From contig NZ_AZDT01000021.1 in NCBI RefSeq assembly GCF_001434785.1, forward strand, positions 5,366-69,365: a stretch of 64,000 bases of DNA, given 5' to 3'. Both the position numbers and the translations under genes were made by a program. This DNA is from Levilactobacillus namurensis DSM 19117 (lineage in GTDB: Bacteria; Bacillota; Bacilli; Lactobacillales; Lactobacillaceae). Positions within the stretch are counted from its first letter, which is position 1, and each line of letters starts with the position of its first letter. Under the pieces are notes generated by a model. That model saw nothing but the letters and a program-made list of their open reading frames with translations, ran no database searches and was not told where the DNA came from. Of the stretch, positions 1 to 7,894 are shown one piece after another.

Positions 1-515
1 CGGTTCACGCCCACTTTTCCCGGCAGGATGACTTAGACGTCATGGCGCAGGAAAACGTCTTGATTCCCACGTTGAAGGTGGTTGAACAGGTGCGGTTGGT
101 GGCCGCCATCAAGCAGGTGGCGATTGCGAACCGGTGGGAAGCGTTACTCCAACAGTTTAGGTTGTTGGACTGTCGGCAGGCGTACGTTGCGAACCTGTCG
201 GGTGGGCAAAAACGACGATTGGCGTTGTTACTGAGCGTTTTGCGACCGTCTAAACTCCTGATTTTGGACGAACCGACGGTGGGGATGGATTTGGATTCCA
301 TCGACTTATTTTGGCGCTTGTTGGAACGAATGCAGGGGGCGACTTTAGTGGTCACACATGATTTTAATCAAATCGATAAGTTCTTTACCCGGGTTGTACT
401 CTTGAAAAACGGGCAGATTGCGCGTGATGCTTTGGTCAAGACGATTCATGCCAATAACCAGACGATTGAGCAGTGGTACCGACAGGATGACTCAGAAGGG
501 GTGGCAGCGCAATGA
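1..515 (+). CDS. ABC transporter ATP-binding protein, 5' end outside window
   Basis: The frame is open to the left edge, so the N-terminus with Walker A is missing. In order one sees a Q-loop region (MAQENVLIPTLKV), the signature LSGGQKRR, Walker B LLILDEPT, the D-loop GMD and the H-loop VVTHD. This is the ATP-hydrolysing cytoplasmic half of an ABC transporter. The ABC-2 permease that follows overlaps its stop by 4 bp (ATGA), so the two are translationally coupled and probably form one exporter. The ATG at 42 lies inside the domain and is not the true start. The substrate cannot be read; drug, peptide or polymer export are all possible. Confidence 0.9.
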   Translation, partial: VHAHFSRQDDLDVMAQENVLIPTLKVVEQVRLVAAIKQVAIANRWEALLQQFRLLDCRQAYVANLSGGQKRRLALLLSVLRPSKLLILDEPTVGMDLDSIDLFWRLLERMQGATLVVTHDFNQIDKFFTRVVLLKNGQIARDALVKTIHANNQTIEQWYRQDDSEGVAAQ

Positions 516-1237
516 TTACGTGGATTCAGTTGAAGCAGGTGCTTCGTAATAAACGGTTTATTTTTTTCACCATCGTGTTTCCGGCGACCTGGTACCTTTT
601 GCCTAGCGTGGTGAATCCCCGGATGATGGATCCGTTTATCGCATTTTTGATTGCCAGCTTGATGGGGATTCTGGGCAATGCCATCGTGACGTTTAGCAAA
701 CGACTCTCGGCGGGACGTCAATTCTATCTTGCACAGGTCCGACTGTCGCATTACTCTATCTGGCGGTATCTCTTGAGTCAGCTGATTATTCAGATTGGTT
801 TACACTTGCTGATTATTCTAGTGATCACGTTACTGGGGATTGGCTTGCAGACGCTGACCATTGACCGAAACTATTGGGACGCCGTTCTGTGGTTATCGGC
901 CTTAGGCATTTATTTCAGTGTCATTGGCTTTTGGTTCGGGATTAGTTTTAGCCCCACTACGGTTGATGTGGGGTCCACGCCGCTGATGTTTCTGTTTGCG
1001 TTGATGATCGTTCCGTTTTCGTGGTTCTCAACCGGGACGTTCACGGGGGTCATCACTAAGATTCAGGAATTCTTACCGCCGTATTATTTTTATCAGTTCT
1101 TTTATACGCAGTTAACTCACCAGGCGGCGAGTGGCCACCTGTGGAAGTTTGGCCTGTCGGCGCTGATCACGCTGATACCGTTTTTGGTGGGCTTGCGATT
1201 GCGGTTGTTTGGTGGTGGGGTGTCTCGGCGGGGTTAG
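512..1237 (+). CDS. ABC-2 type transporter permease
   Basis: A 241-residue integral membrane protein with about six hydrophobic segments and a short cytoplasmic N-terminus (MITWIQLKQVLRNKRF) of the kind that opens ABC-2 permeases. It starts inside the stop of the ATPase gene, so both halves are made together. The central part holds long hydrophobic runs (LIILVITLLGIGL) and a conserved-looking loop before the last helices. It ends in an arginine-rich tail. Function is inferred as the membrane channel of an exporter; nothing in the protein itself gives the substrate. No obvious hairpin terminator follows directly. Confidence 0.8.
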   Translation: MITWIQLKQVLRNKRFIFFTIVFPATWYLLPSVVNPRMMDPFIAFLIASLMGILGNAIVTFSKRLSAGRQFYLAQVRLSHYSIWRYLLSQLIIQIGLHLLIILVITLLGIGLQTLTIDRNYWDAVLWLSALGIYFSVIGFWFGISFSPTTVDVGSTPLMFLFALMIVPFSWFSTGTFTGVITKIQEFLPPYYFYQFFYTQLTHQAASGHLWKFGLSALITLIPFLVGLRLRLFGGGVSRRG

Positions 1238-1650
1238 TTAGTGGTGTGAGTAACTTTGATGTGGCAAAATATTGATGAAGAGATGTGTTGGAAAAGCTTT
1301 TAATATCTTTGCTTAAAATGAAATTAAAACCGGACTTTATAATTTAAATTATATTAGTTTTAAACTAAACAATGAATTAAGCTAAATTGAATAGATAACT
1401 ACTTGTGACCAACCTATCGATATTTTGTTTTTAAGTACCGATTAAGTAGATTTGAATTTTAAATATTGGTAATTTTATCCGATCATACCCATGTAAAATC
1501 TGTTCTATGGAATCGTTATCCTGTTCCAATGACTTCTGATAGATAATCACTGAGAAAGTTTGATAAATTAAATATTGTTGTTCGATAAAGAAAAAGATAC
1601 AATTACTTTATTGATGTAACCGGTTACGATACGAGGCGGAGGTATAAAAT
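1238..1650. other. AT-rich intergenic stretch without a gene
   Basis: About 410 bases, much richer in A+T than the exporter genes before it. I see no frame with start, ribosome site and useful length on either strand, and no clear terminator. It probably holds the promoter of the EcsC-like gene that follows. The abrupt composition change suggests that this stretch and the next gene arrived together. Confidence 0.5.
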
Positions 1651-1677
1651 ATGGAAAAATTACTGGAAATAAGATGA
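1651..1677 (+). other. Eight-codon mini-ORF overlapping the EcsC-like start
   Basis: ATG at 1651 stands eight bases after a strong GGAGG site and reads MEKLLEIR before TGA at 1675-1677, which shares the ATGA with the next start at 1674. It may couple translation of the EcsC-like gene, or be the displaced N-terminus of that gene after a frameshift. Confidence 0.4.
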
Positions 1678-2273
1678 CACAATTGTGGAATTGGGCCTAT
1701 GATAAAGCAATTAATGTCAGCGCACCAGGAATTAAGAATGTTGACCAATTGGCTAGGGAGTATACGAATAAATATCCAGATACGGATACGGCGATTAAAC
1801 ACTATGTGCATTGGCAAGAAAGAAAGTCGGGTACGACAGGTGTAATAACTGGATTTGGTGGATTTGCAACCATGGCTGCTACGTTACCAGCTGATTTGGC
1901 TTCAGTTACTTATATTCAATTAAAAATGGTTGCTGTAATAGCGACTATTCGGGGATATGATCCACATGATGATGAAGTTCGGAGTTTAGCATTTATAAGT
2001 TTTTTAGGCATGTCAGTCGTAGATTTCGTAAAAAAGTCTGGGATAAAGGCCACGGAAAGCCTAGGAGTAAAAGTTATCAAAAAAGTCCCACAAGTAGTGT
2101 TGAATAAAATTAACGCCACTGTTGGAAGCAGATTTGTTACGAAATTTGGAGAAAAGGGTGTTGTAAATTTGGGGAAAGGTATACCGGTTTTAGGTGCTGC
2201 TGTTGGTGGCGGATTTGATTACGCGTCGACTGCGCGTATTGCTCATAAGGCGAAAAAAACTTTCCTGATTTAA
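1674..2273 (+). CDS. EcsC family protein
   Basis: 199 residues matching the EcsC family: an N-terminal LWNWAYDKAI motif, then a GFGGFATMAATLPADLA hydrophobic segment, YIQLKMVAVIA, and a C-terminal KFGEKGVVNLGKGIPVLGA stretch typical of these proteins. Family members are membrane-associated and of uncertain role; EcsC itself sits next to the EcsAB transporter in Bacillus. The gene is AT-rich compared with its neighbours. The best ribosome site (GGCGGAGG, 1635-1642) points to an ATG at 1651 that makes only eight codons (MEKLLEIR) and stops in an ATGA overlap with this start. So either translation is coupled through a mini-ORF, or one base was lost or gained and the real N-terminus is longer. 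Confidence 0.75.
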   Translation: MTQLWNWAYDKAINVSAPGIKNVDQLAREYTNKYPDTDTAIKHYVHWQERKSGTTGVITGFGGFATMAATLPADLASVTYIQLKMVAVIATIRGYDPHDDEVRSLAFISFLGMSVVDFVKKSGIKATESLGVKVIKKVPQVVLNKINATVGSRFVTKFGEKGVVNLGKGIPVLGAAVGGGFDYASTARIAHKAKKTFLI

Positions 2274-2317
2274 ATGTTAGTCCAACTCTCTCTTAAAGTA
2301 AGTTTGAAATTGTAAAA

Positions 2318-3274
2318 TTAATATTTTGAATTATAAGCTAATATGGTTTTTTTTAGTTCTGATTGAATACTGTTAATCAGTGTTTTCGGCCCCTTCACCG
2401 TCACCAAGCTCCCTTGACTCAACAGCCACATCTTAGCACCTTTATCAAATACATCAGCTTCAATAAGCACGCTATGCCGTTCGGGATAGCGTGCTTTTAT
2501 TTTGGCAGTGGGGAAGCGGTCGAGGGCGGCCTCAACGATGCCTCGAAATTCGAATTGAATGGTCATTTTCTCGCCCGGTTGCATGTAGTGAATGTATTGA
2601 CGGAGTTCGCCGTCTTCAAAACGTTCACCGCGGGATCGGGTTAATTGTGTGGTCGAGGATGTGTAGTTTTGAATGCGGTCTAAACGGAAAAAGCGGTTAG
2701 CTTGGTATGTCTGGCTGTAAGCAACAACGTAGAAGTAGTATTCCGAAAAAATGATGGTTTGCGGTAGAATGGTGCGTTGATCCACATGGCCTAATTGGTT
2801 ACGGTAAAGAATCTCAACGGTCGTTTGGTGCTCGATCAACTGACTAAATTGCCAGATAAGGGTTAATAGGGGCTTACCATGGGTCACGGGTTGGTAATGG
2901 AACCGTTCATTTTTAATAATAGGAATAATTTCGCGTTGTTCCAGTGGCGGGATGAGATTGAGGAGACTATCGATAGTCTGCCCAATCTCTTTTTGGTTTA
3001 GCGACCGGCTGGCAAGTAAGACCTTGATTAAGACCAGAATGGCTTGTTGTGAAATGGCGTCTTGGCTCACATCTAACCGGTAGCCACCCAGTTGACGGTG
3101 ATAGGTCAATTCATAAAAGAGTTGTTGTTCATGGATGAAAGTTTTGATTTGGCTAAGGTCACTTTGGATGACCCGGGGAGTCACCGCAAATTTTGTGGCT
3201 AGTTGGGCTTTAACGACTACGTGATTCGAGATTAGCTGCTGAAAAATGTAAAGCTGACGGTAGGCGGCGTTCAT
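2318..3274 (-). CDS. WYL-domain transcriptional regulator (YafY type)
   Basis: 318 residues. An N-terminal DeoR/YafY-like helix-turn-helix (AKFAVTPRVIQSDLSQIKTF, about residues 27-46) is followed by a WYL domain with the typical pattern ILPQTIIFSEYYFYVVAYS and FFRLDRI, and a C-terminal WCX-like part (MTIQFEFRGIVEAALDRF). Such proteins bind DNA as dimers and sense nucleic-acid or nucleotide ligands; many control defence or DNA-damage genes. It is alone on the minus strand, so its target is not clear from position. ATG start, with GGAGCTG upstream as ribosome site. Confidence 0.85.
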   Translation of the reverse strand: MNAAYRQLYIFQQLISNHVVVKAQLATKFAVTPRVIQSDLSQIKTFIHEQQLFYELTYHRQLGGYRLDVSQDAISQQAILVLIKVLLASRSLNQKEIGQTIDSLLNLIPPLEQREIIPIIKNERFHYQPVTHGKPLLTLIWQFSQLIEHQTTVEILYRNQLGHVDQRTILPQTIIFSEYYFYVVAYSQTYQANRFFRLDRIQNYTSSTTQLTRSRGERFEDGELRQYIHYMQPGEKMTIQFEFRGIVEAALDRFPTAKIKARYPERHSVLIEADVFDKGAKMWLLSQGSLVTVKGPKTLINSIQSELKKTILAYNSKY

Positions 3275-3506
3275 GGTGACCAGCTCCTTAAAATTTTTAA
3301 ATAAAAATAAGTGGAAGCATTTCTTCTACCTTGAAGCCTATGCTTATCCTATCAAGAAAGCAAGTTCGACTGGTTCTTCGGCTAGTAAGGGTGGTGGTCA
3401 AAATGAGGGTAAATGACCAGTGGTATTCCTTGAAAACGACTGGTTCAAGTGCTGTTCCGAAAGCAAACACTGTTTACTAATATGTTAACTAGAGGTGGTG
3501 AATGGG

Positions 3507-3767
3507 ATGGATGAGAAGGTTGACGTCACGGCACTCCATGACTTCTATCGTAGCTTGAGTGAATTAGTAGGGGTCGAAGCGATGCTAGCGATTTATCAAC
3601 AGTATAAGGGGATGCAGATGACGATTCCGTCACATTTATATGATCGCCAACTGGCAGCTGAGAAGGTGTTAATGAAATATAACGGACACAATCAGCAGGC
3701 TTTAGCGCGAGAGTATGGATATTCTCAAAAGTGGATTCAACGGGTCGTACATCAAACCAAGAAGTAA
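3507..3767 (+). CDS. Mor-family transcription regulator
   Basis: 86 residues resembling the C-terminal DNA-binding part of the phage Mu Mor activator: LVGVEAMLAIYQQYKGMQMTIP followed by a helix-turn-helix (NQQALAREYGYSQKWIQRVV). Two upstream GTG codons are in frame, but AGAGGTGG at 3491-3498 is correctly spaced only for the ATG at 3507. Mor-like proteins activate phage genes or act as small orphan regulators in Firmicutes. The zinc-ribbon gene follows after 19 bp, so they may be cotranscribed. No phage genes are nearby. Confidence 0.75.
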   Translation: MDEKVDVTALHDFYRSLSELVGVEAMLAIYQQYKGMQMTIPSHLYDRQLAAEKVLMKYNGHNQQALAREYGYSQKWIQRVVHQTKK

Positions 3768-3786
3768 AGTTGAGGAGTGATTTATT

Positions 3787-4287
3787 ATGAAGTTTTGTCC
3801 AAATTGTGGTCATCAGTTAGAACCAGACGCTCAATTCTGCCCAGCCTGTGGCACGCAGATAGCGGGGGAACGGCAACCGGGGCAGACAAATCAAAATCGT
3901 GCGCAAGAGAAAGTGACAGCACACGTCCAGTATACTCAGACGGCTTCACAGGAGCCAAACCATACGGAGGAACAGCCACAGCTGGGATTCGTGGGGAGTA
4001 TTCAATACATTATGCAACACGTGTTTGAATTTAACGGAGATGTGCCAGAAAGTCGTAAATCGGTCTTTTGGTGGGGATATTTAGGTGTCCTGTTGTTAAA
4101 CTTAGCCTTTGTTGCCATTCCGTACTTAGGTACGATTCTTTGTTGGGCTACGGATATTCTGTTGATATCTGCGAATATGCGGCGATTAGCCTACCTTAAG
4201 AAAAATACTGGATTGAGCTGGTTGCTTATGGTACCGGTAGTAAGCCTATACCCACTTGTCCTGATGTTCTTAGATAGAAAGGATTAG
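3787..4287 (+). CDS. Zinc-ribbon membrane protein, DUF805-like
   Basis: 166 residues. The N-terminus MKFCPNCGHQLEPDAQFCPACG is a CxxC...CxxC zinc ribbon; then comes a polar linker, and from about residue 95 a four-helix membrane part with the SRKSVFWWGYLG start that recalls DUF805 proteins. Role unknown; zinc-ribbon membrane proteins in Gram-positives are often linked to cell-wall stress. The ribosome site GAGGAG precedes the ATG. The next gene follows 4 bases after the stop, so the two form an operon. Confidence 0.7.
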   Translation: MKFCPNCGHQLEPDAQFCPACGTQIAGERQPGQTNQNRAQEKVTAHVQYTQTASQEPNHTEEQPQLGFVGSIQYIMQHVFEFNGDVPESRKSVFWWGYLGVLLLNLAFVAIPYLGTILCWATDILLISANMRRLAYLKKNTGLSWLLMVPVVSLYPLVLMFLDRKD

Positions 4288-4291
4288 TTTG

Positions 4292-4894
4292 ATGAAGAAA
4301 AAGGATATTATCGCATTAGTTATTGCCGTGGTTGTGGTTTTAGTTGGTGGTAGTCTTTTCATCAAAACACGGGTCGCTGTGTCGGAGAATCGGTTGGCTA
4401 GCAACATTACTAAGTCGGTCCAAAATAAAGATGGAAAACTTTTCCTGAAACAATTTTCTAAAGATAATCAGGAGATTAAATTTAGTGATATTGGTGCGCA
4501 AAGTGTGGTTAAGGACTTGCACGATAACGCGACAGATCCGACTAGCGAAATTGGGAAGATCATTACCAGCGGTCAAACGGTTTCCGGAACTAAAGTGGAT
4601 TATCGGTTTACAGTAGAGAGTAAGAAGGTCTTGGGGCTCTTTACGAGTTACTATCTAACGACGCGGAAGTCCCCCGTACGCGTTCTGAATTATACGGGTT
4701 ATGGTGATGACATGACCATTAAAATGACCAGTGGTGGTAAGAATCAGACCATCACGAAGAGCCAGTTAAACAGTGGTTTATTTCCCGGACGGTATGATTT
4801 CGACATTACCTCTGGTGGTGAGGACGATGGGAGCTATTGGGTTCGCTCAGCTGGGGATGGCGGAACGATTGAACTGACCGTCACGGAATATTAA
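4292..4894 (+). CDS. Membrane-anchored extracellular protein, TcaA-like
   Basis: 200 residues with an N-terminal membrane anchor (IIALVIAVVVVLVGGSLF) and an external domain beginning NRLASNITKSVQNKDGKLFLKQ, a pattern seen in TcaA/YvbJ-type proteins that often carry a zinc ribbon in the same chain. Here the ribbon is in the gene just upstream, suggesting a split version of that architecture; this is inference. I chose the ATG at 4292 over the TTG at 4289 because AGAAAGGA lies at better distance. A hairpin terminator follows. Confidence 0.6.
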   Translation: MKKKDIIALVIAVVVVLVGGSLFIKTRVAVSENRLASNITKSVQNKDGKLFLKQFSKDNQEIKFSDIGAQSVVKDLHDNATDPTSEIGKIITSGQTVSGTKVDYRFTVESKKVLGLFTSYYLTTRKSPVRVLNYTGYGDDMTIKMTSGGKNQTITKSQLNSGLFPGRYDFDITSGGEDDGSYWVRSAGDGGTIELTVTEY

Positions 4895-4912
4895 ATAAAT
4901 TAAGGGGTAATC

Positions 4913-4950
4913 AAAAAGCATTGGCCGATAGCGGTTAATGCTTTTTCTTT
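4913..4950 (+). terminator. Rho-independent terminator
   Basis: A perfect 10-bp stem (AAAAAGCATT / AATGCTTTTT) followed by T-rich sequence ends the Mor/zinc-ribbon/TcaA-like operon. Confidence 0.85.
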
Positions 4951-5039
4951 GGAAAGGTGCAGTTTAAAGCCTGAACACGCATGGGTGGGCAATCGTATGG
5001 TTAAGCTCATCAATCAATAAAAAATAATTATTATTATTG

Positions 5040-5068
5040 TTGACAACTAATGGACTACTTGATAGACT
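5040..5068 (+). promoter_or_regulatory. Probable sigma-A promoter of the alkaline shock operon
   Basis: TTGACA at 5040-5045, a 17-bp spacer, then TAGACT at 5063-5068. It lies 48 bp before the first gene of the GlsB/AmaP/Asp23 operon. Confidence 0.6.
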
Positions 5069-5115
5069 GATGGCATAAATTAATAATAACTTATGTAAAA
5101 GAAAGGGATGAAGTT

Positions 5116-5367
5116 ATGTTTAGCTGGTTATGGTCATTAATTGTTGGTGCTTTGATTGGGGTAGTGGCGGGTGCCATCACCAATCGGGGTGAGTCGATGG
5201 GCTGGATTGCGAATATTTTGGCCGGGTTGATTGGGTCCTGGTTAGGTCAGACGTTATTTGGGAGCTGGGGCCCAGCATTAGCTGGCATGGCTTTAGTCCC
5301 ATCCATCGTTGGCGCTATTCTTCTGATTGTTCTGGTCTCCGCCGTCCTCTCTATGCGGCGCACGTAG
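5116..5367 (+). CDS. GlsB/YeaQ/YmgE family stress membrane protein
   Basis: 83 residues, three hydrophobic helices, glycine-rich (LIVGALIGVVAGAITNRG; ILAGLIGSWLGQTLFGSWGP), the hallmark of this small transglycosylase-associated-like family. GlsB-type proteins accompany Gls24/Asp23 proteins and contribute to general and envelope stress resistance in lactic acid bacteria. It is the first gene of a five-gene operon that continues with AmaP, DUF2273 and two Asp23 paralogs. The AAAGGGATGAAG ribosome site supports the ATG. Confidence 0.9.
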   Translation: MFSWLWSLIVGALIGVVAGAITNRGESMGWIANILAGLIGSWLGQTLFGSWGPALAGMALVPSIVGAILLIVLVSAVLSMRRT

Positions 5368-5379
5368 GGTGGTGAGACA

Positions 5380-5922
5380 ATGCGACCAATTTATAAATGG
5401 ACATTGGGCATTGTGGGGGTTCTTATGATTGGGCTTGCCGTCTACCAGATTGGGTGGTGGCTCAAGATTCCGGGATTAACTGCCTGGAGCCACCAAGTCG
5501 CCCAACAGGTTCCGGGGATGGCATACTGGCTCGCCGCTGGTATGGCCGTGAGTGGTCTCGTTGGTTTAGGACTATTGGGCTTAGGTGTGTTAGCGCCAAT
5601 TCGGATTCCCCAGACGGTACTCAAGACCAAGCTGGGTACCATGGCGATTCCCCAGCGAGTCTTGGAGAAGAACTTGCGTTACTACTTGGTTGACCAGTTG
5701 GGGTTGATTGATCCTCAGGTGACCGTTCGTTTACGGCGGCGCCAGCGGGTCATCGTGCGGGTAGACGCAACCACTCAGCCGGACCATCAGCTACGGGATA
5801 TGGCGTTGCGGACTACCCATACCGTGAAGACTTACCTGCAAAACCAATTGGGAATGCATGCTGTGATTCCAGTGGTTCGGTTGGCACCCGTTGACCGGCA
5901 GAGACCCGTCAAGGTGCTTTAG
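5380..5922 (+). CDS. amaP: Alkaline shock response membrane anchor protein AmaP
   Basis: 180 residues with two N-terminal transmembrane helices (about residues 8-28 and 48-70) and a cytoplasmic C-terminal part (VTVRLRRRQRVIVRVDATTQ) that resembles an Asp23-like strand-rich domain. AmaP anchors Asp23 to the inner face of the membrane in Staphylococcus aureus; the two Asp23 paralogs encoded 214 and 660 bp downstream are the expected partners. Start ATG follows AGGGTGGTGAG. The gap to the previous gene is 12 bp, consistent with one transcript. Confidence 0.85.
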   Translation: MRPIYKWTLGIVGVLMIGLAVYQIGWWLKIPGLTAWSHQVAQQVPGMAYWLAAGMAVSGLVGLGLLGLGVLAPIRIPQTVLKTKLGTMAIPQRVLEKNLRYYLVDQLGLIDPQVTVRLRRRQRVIVRVDATTQPDHQLRDMALRTTHTVKTYLQNQLGMHAVIPVVRLAPVDRQRPVKVL

Positions 5923-5933
5923 GAGGGATGACC

Positions 5934-6122
5934 ATGAATCGAGGATTGATTGGCCTGGTCGTCGGGATGGTTCTCGGCGTTATCTGGGTAACCCTAGGGT
6001 TCACCGCCAGTCTGGGCGTCGCTAGTTTAGGCGCCATTGGCTGGGGAATCGGCCGGTTCGTTCGATTGGACTTTGCGGCCCTAGGACGTAAGATTGATGA
6101 CCGCTTATCACGTGAACGTTAG
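5934..6122 (+). CDS. DUF2273 small membrane protein
   Basis: 62 residues, two hydrophobic helices separated by a glycine (GLVVGMVLGVIWVTLGFTA; SLGAIGWGIGRFVRLD) and a basic tail. DUF2273 proteins sit between AmaP and Asp23 genes in many Firmicutes and probably belong to the same membrane assembly. AGGAGGG at 5921-5927 is too close to the ATG at 5928 but well spaced for the one at 5934, which I use. Confidence 0.8.
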   Translation: MNRGLIGLVVGMVLGVIWVTLGFTASLGVASLGAIGWGIGRFVRLDFAALGRKIDDRLSRER

Positions 6123-6135
6123 AGGAGGAAATCAC

Positions 6136-6555
6136 ATGACTGACACACCAACACTGAAAACGAAGTTGACTTTTGAAGACGATGTCATCAAAAAATTGGC
6201 CGGCTGGGCCTCACGCAACGTTGATGGCGTCTTGGCGCTCGATGGTGGCATGCTCAGCAATCTGACGAACCGTTTTAGAAGCGACGCTGATCCGACTCAA
6301 GGCGTCGATGCTCAAGTGGGTGAGAAGCAAGTGGCACTGGCGTTGACCGTGACCATTGAGTATGGTAAAGATATGCGCCAGATTTTTACGCAACTCTGTC
6401 AACGTATCAAGCAAGACGTTGAGCGTTATACAGGCTTAGACGTGGTCGAGTTGAACGTTCACGTGAACGACGTGATGACCAAGGCGGATTGGCAAGCGCA
6501 AGCAGCTGGCAAGCCGAACTCGCAGCACGCCACAGATAGTCCGGAAGTCGCGTAG
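6136..6555 (+). CDS. Asp23/Gls24 family envelope stress protein, copy 1
   Basis: 139 residues: LTFEDDVIKKLAGWASRNVDGVLALDG is the family's N-terminal signature, followed by VALALTVTIEYGKDMRQIF and VVELNVHVNDVMT. Asp23 proteins are abundant, form a membrane-attached layer via AmaP and protect the envelope under alkaline and cell-wall stress. AGAGGAGG precedes the ATG at 6136; the ATG at 6094 upstream overlaps the previous gene and lacks a site. The C-terminal tail is polar and differs from copy 2. Confidence 0.9.
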   Translation: MTDTPTLKTKLTFEDDVIKKLAGWASRNVDGVLALDGGMLSNLTNRFRSDADPTQGVDAQVGEKQVALALTVTIEYGKDMRQIFTQLCQRIKQDVERYTGLDVVELNVHVNDVMTKADWQAQAAGKPNSQHATDSPEVA

Positions 6556-6582
6556 GGCCCTGACCTGAAAGGAAGGTAAAAA

Positions 6583-6999
6583 ATGACGACACCACCAGAA
6601 GCACCTCGGAAGACGATGTTATTTGACGATGCCGTTTTAGAAAAGATTGCCGGGAAGGCGGCCATGAATGTCCCGGGCGTACTAGCCCTACAGGGAAATC
6701 TGATTGAGAATTTATCGGACCGCTTAACGGATGGAGAACAGCCCCAGATTGGGGTGTCAGTCGATGCCAACCAAGAGCGCCAGACGGTTGCCTTAGAGTT
6801 AACGGCCCTGTTGGCTTATGGCAAACGAGCCGAGGCCATCTTTGACCAGTTAGTTGACCAGATTACGCGGGACGTCAAAACAATGACGGGTTTCCAAATT
6901 ACCCAAATCAAGTTACGAGTCAAGGACTTGTTGACCAAGGAAGAGTGGGCGCAAGCGGAAGCGAAACGCGCGGGTAAGAAACCTAAGAAGGAAAGCTAA
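6583..6999 (+). CDS. Asp23/Gls24 family envelope stress protein, copy 2
   Basis: 138 residues, clearly paralogous to the preceding gene: FDDAVLEKIAGKAAMNVPGVLALQGN, VALELTALLAYGKRAEAIF and ITQIKLRVKDLLTKEEW. The C-terminus is lysine-rich (KRAGKKPKKES). Two Asp23 paralogs behind one AmaP suggest a mixed or switchable layer; this is inference. AAAGGAAGG precedes the ATG. It is the last gene of the operon, ending in a very strong terminator five bases after the stop. Confidence 0.9.
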   Translation: MTTPPEAPRKTMLFDDAVLEKIAGKAAMNVPGVLALQGNLIENLSDRLTDGEQPQIGVSVDANQERQTVALELTALLAYGKRAEAIFDQLVDQITRDVKTMTGFQITQIKLRVKDLLTKEEWAQAEAKRAGKKPKKES

Positions 7000-7003
7000 A
7001 GGT

Positions 7004-7053
7004 AACGGCCCCCTCCATGATTGCGGAGACGATCATGGAGGGGGCCGTTTTAG
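7004..7053 (+). terminator. Strong rho-independent terminator
   Basis: A perfect 18-bp stem (7004-7021 with 7032-7049), GC-rich core GGCCCCCTCCATG, 10-base loop, then T residues. It ends the alkaline shock operon. Confidence 0.9.
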
Positions 7054-7081
7054 CAGTGAACCGGGTAAGCATGGATGCGGG

Positions 7082-7675
7082 TTAATGGTGAAAGTAAGCC
7101 TGCACCTCTTGCGGATATCCCTGAGCGGCGTTCACCCGGCTGAGCAGAGCCTTGTCGTAAGTGGCGGTATAGGTCGAAGTAGGGCAGCTCTTGTTGTTTT
7201 GCCCGTGCAATCTCTTGGGAGATGTCGTAGGAGACTTTGCGGAAATCAACGGATAGCTGGCCAGCATCGGTGACGGTCAAGATGGCGTAGTGGGCCCGCT
7301 GGTCGGCCATGAACTTGGCATAGGGACTGTAAGGTTGGCCGGTCGCTCCCGGGTTAATGATCAGTTGTCCTTGGTCTGACGGATGAATGTGGCCGTAGAC
7401 CGCCATGTCATGGTGTCCCACTAGGTGGTTGAAGTGGGCTTCGGCCTGGTTAGGGTACAGGTCGTGACCGGTCGAGTGCTCCAGTTGGTTATGGGAAAGC
7501 CCGAAGTCCAGGCCGTTGACCGTACGACTGGTGACGATGGGTTGTTTGACTAGTGCCTGGAAGTGGTCGGGAGATAGGCGTTTGACCAAGTACTGGGTTA
7601 GGCGGGCGAAGTAGACTTCGGAGGGGGCTTCCCTTGGCCGTCGACTAGGGCCTGAATCCCCTGATTCCAGTTGGC
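7082..7675 (-). pseudogene. Metallophosphoesterase (YfcE-like) remnant, frameshifted and 5'-truncated
   Basis: Reading the minus strand, fragments in different frames join to one phosphoesterase: NWNQGIQALVDGQGK (near 7620-7670), then SEVYFARLTQYLVKRLSPDHF, LSHNQLEHSTGHD, VGHHDMAVYGHIH with the metal-binding GH..H, and INPGATGQPYSPY. Near 7180 a second frameshift moves the end to ATYDKALLSRVNAAQGYPQ...YFHH, the natural-looking C-terminus that stops at 7082. The N-terminal metal site (DxH...GNH) is missing; its place is taken by the sirtuin fragment encoded just upstream. So at least two frameshifts and a large 5' deletion make this gene dead. Family role would be hydrolysis of phosphodiesters. 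Confidence 0.75.
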
Positions 7676-7894
7676 TCAGCGTTTCTCTGGGGAATCAAAG
7701 TGGGTGTAGAAACCGTTGAAGATGCCTTCAAAGTGGTATTTGTCGTAGAAGTATTTCATGTGCTTCATGAAAAGCGGGCTGGCTTCATACCAGAAGTCCA
7801 TCCCAGCGGCGTTCGATAAGCCACTGCCACCGCCCACTAGAATGGCGTCGGCTTCATTAACGTGTTGCACGAATTCTTTAACTCGCGGTTCCAT
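7676..7894 (-). pseudogene. Sir2-family deacetylase, N-terminal fragment
   Basis: 72 residues matching only the start of SIR2-like NAD-dependent deacylases: ADAILVGGGSGLSNAAGMDFW is the NAD-binding glycine motif, followed by FYDKYHFEGIFNGFYTHF. A full protein is about 270-300 residues; the NID, catalytic His and zinc motifs are gone. The frame ends in TGA after SPEKR, and the next codons (ANWNQ) already read into the phosphoesterase remnant. It keeps an intact ribosome site (AAAGGAG) and ATG. This is a deletion that joined two neighbouring genes. Confidence 0.75.

Noticed and set aside
7082-7267. Independent small gene on the minus strand
   Set aside because: It is the frameshifted C-terminal end of the phosphoesterase remnant.
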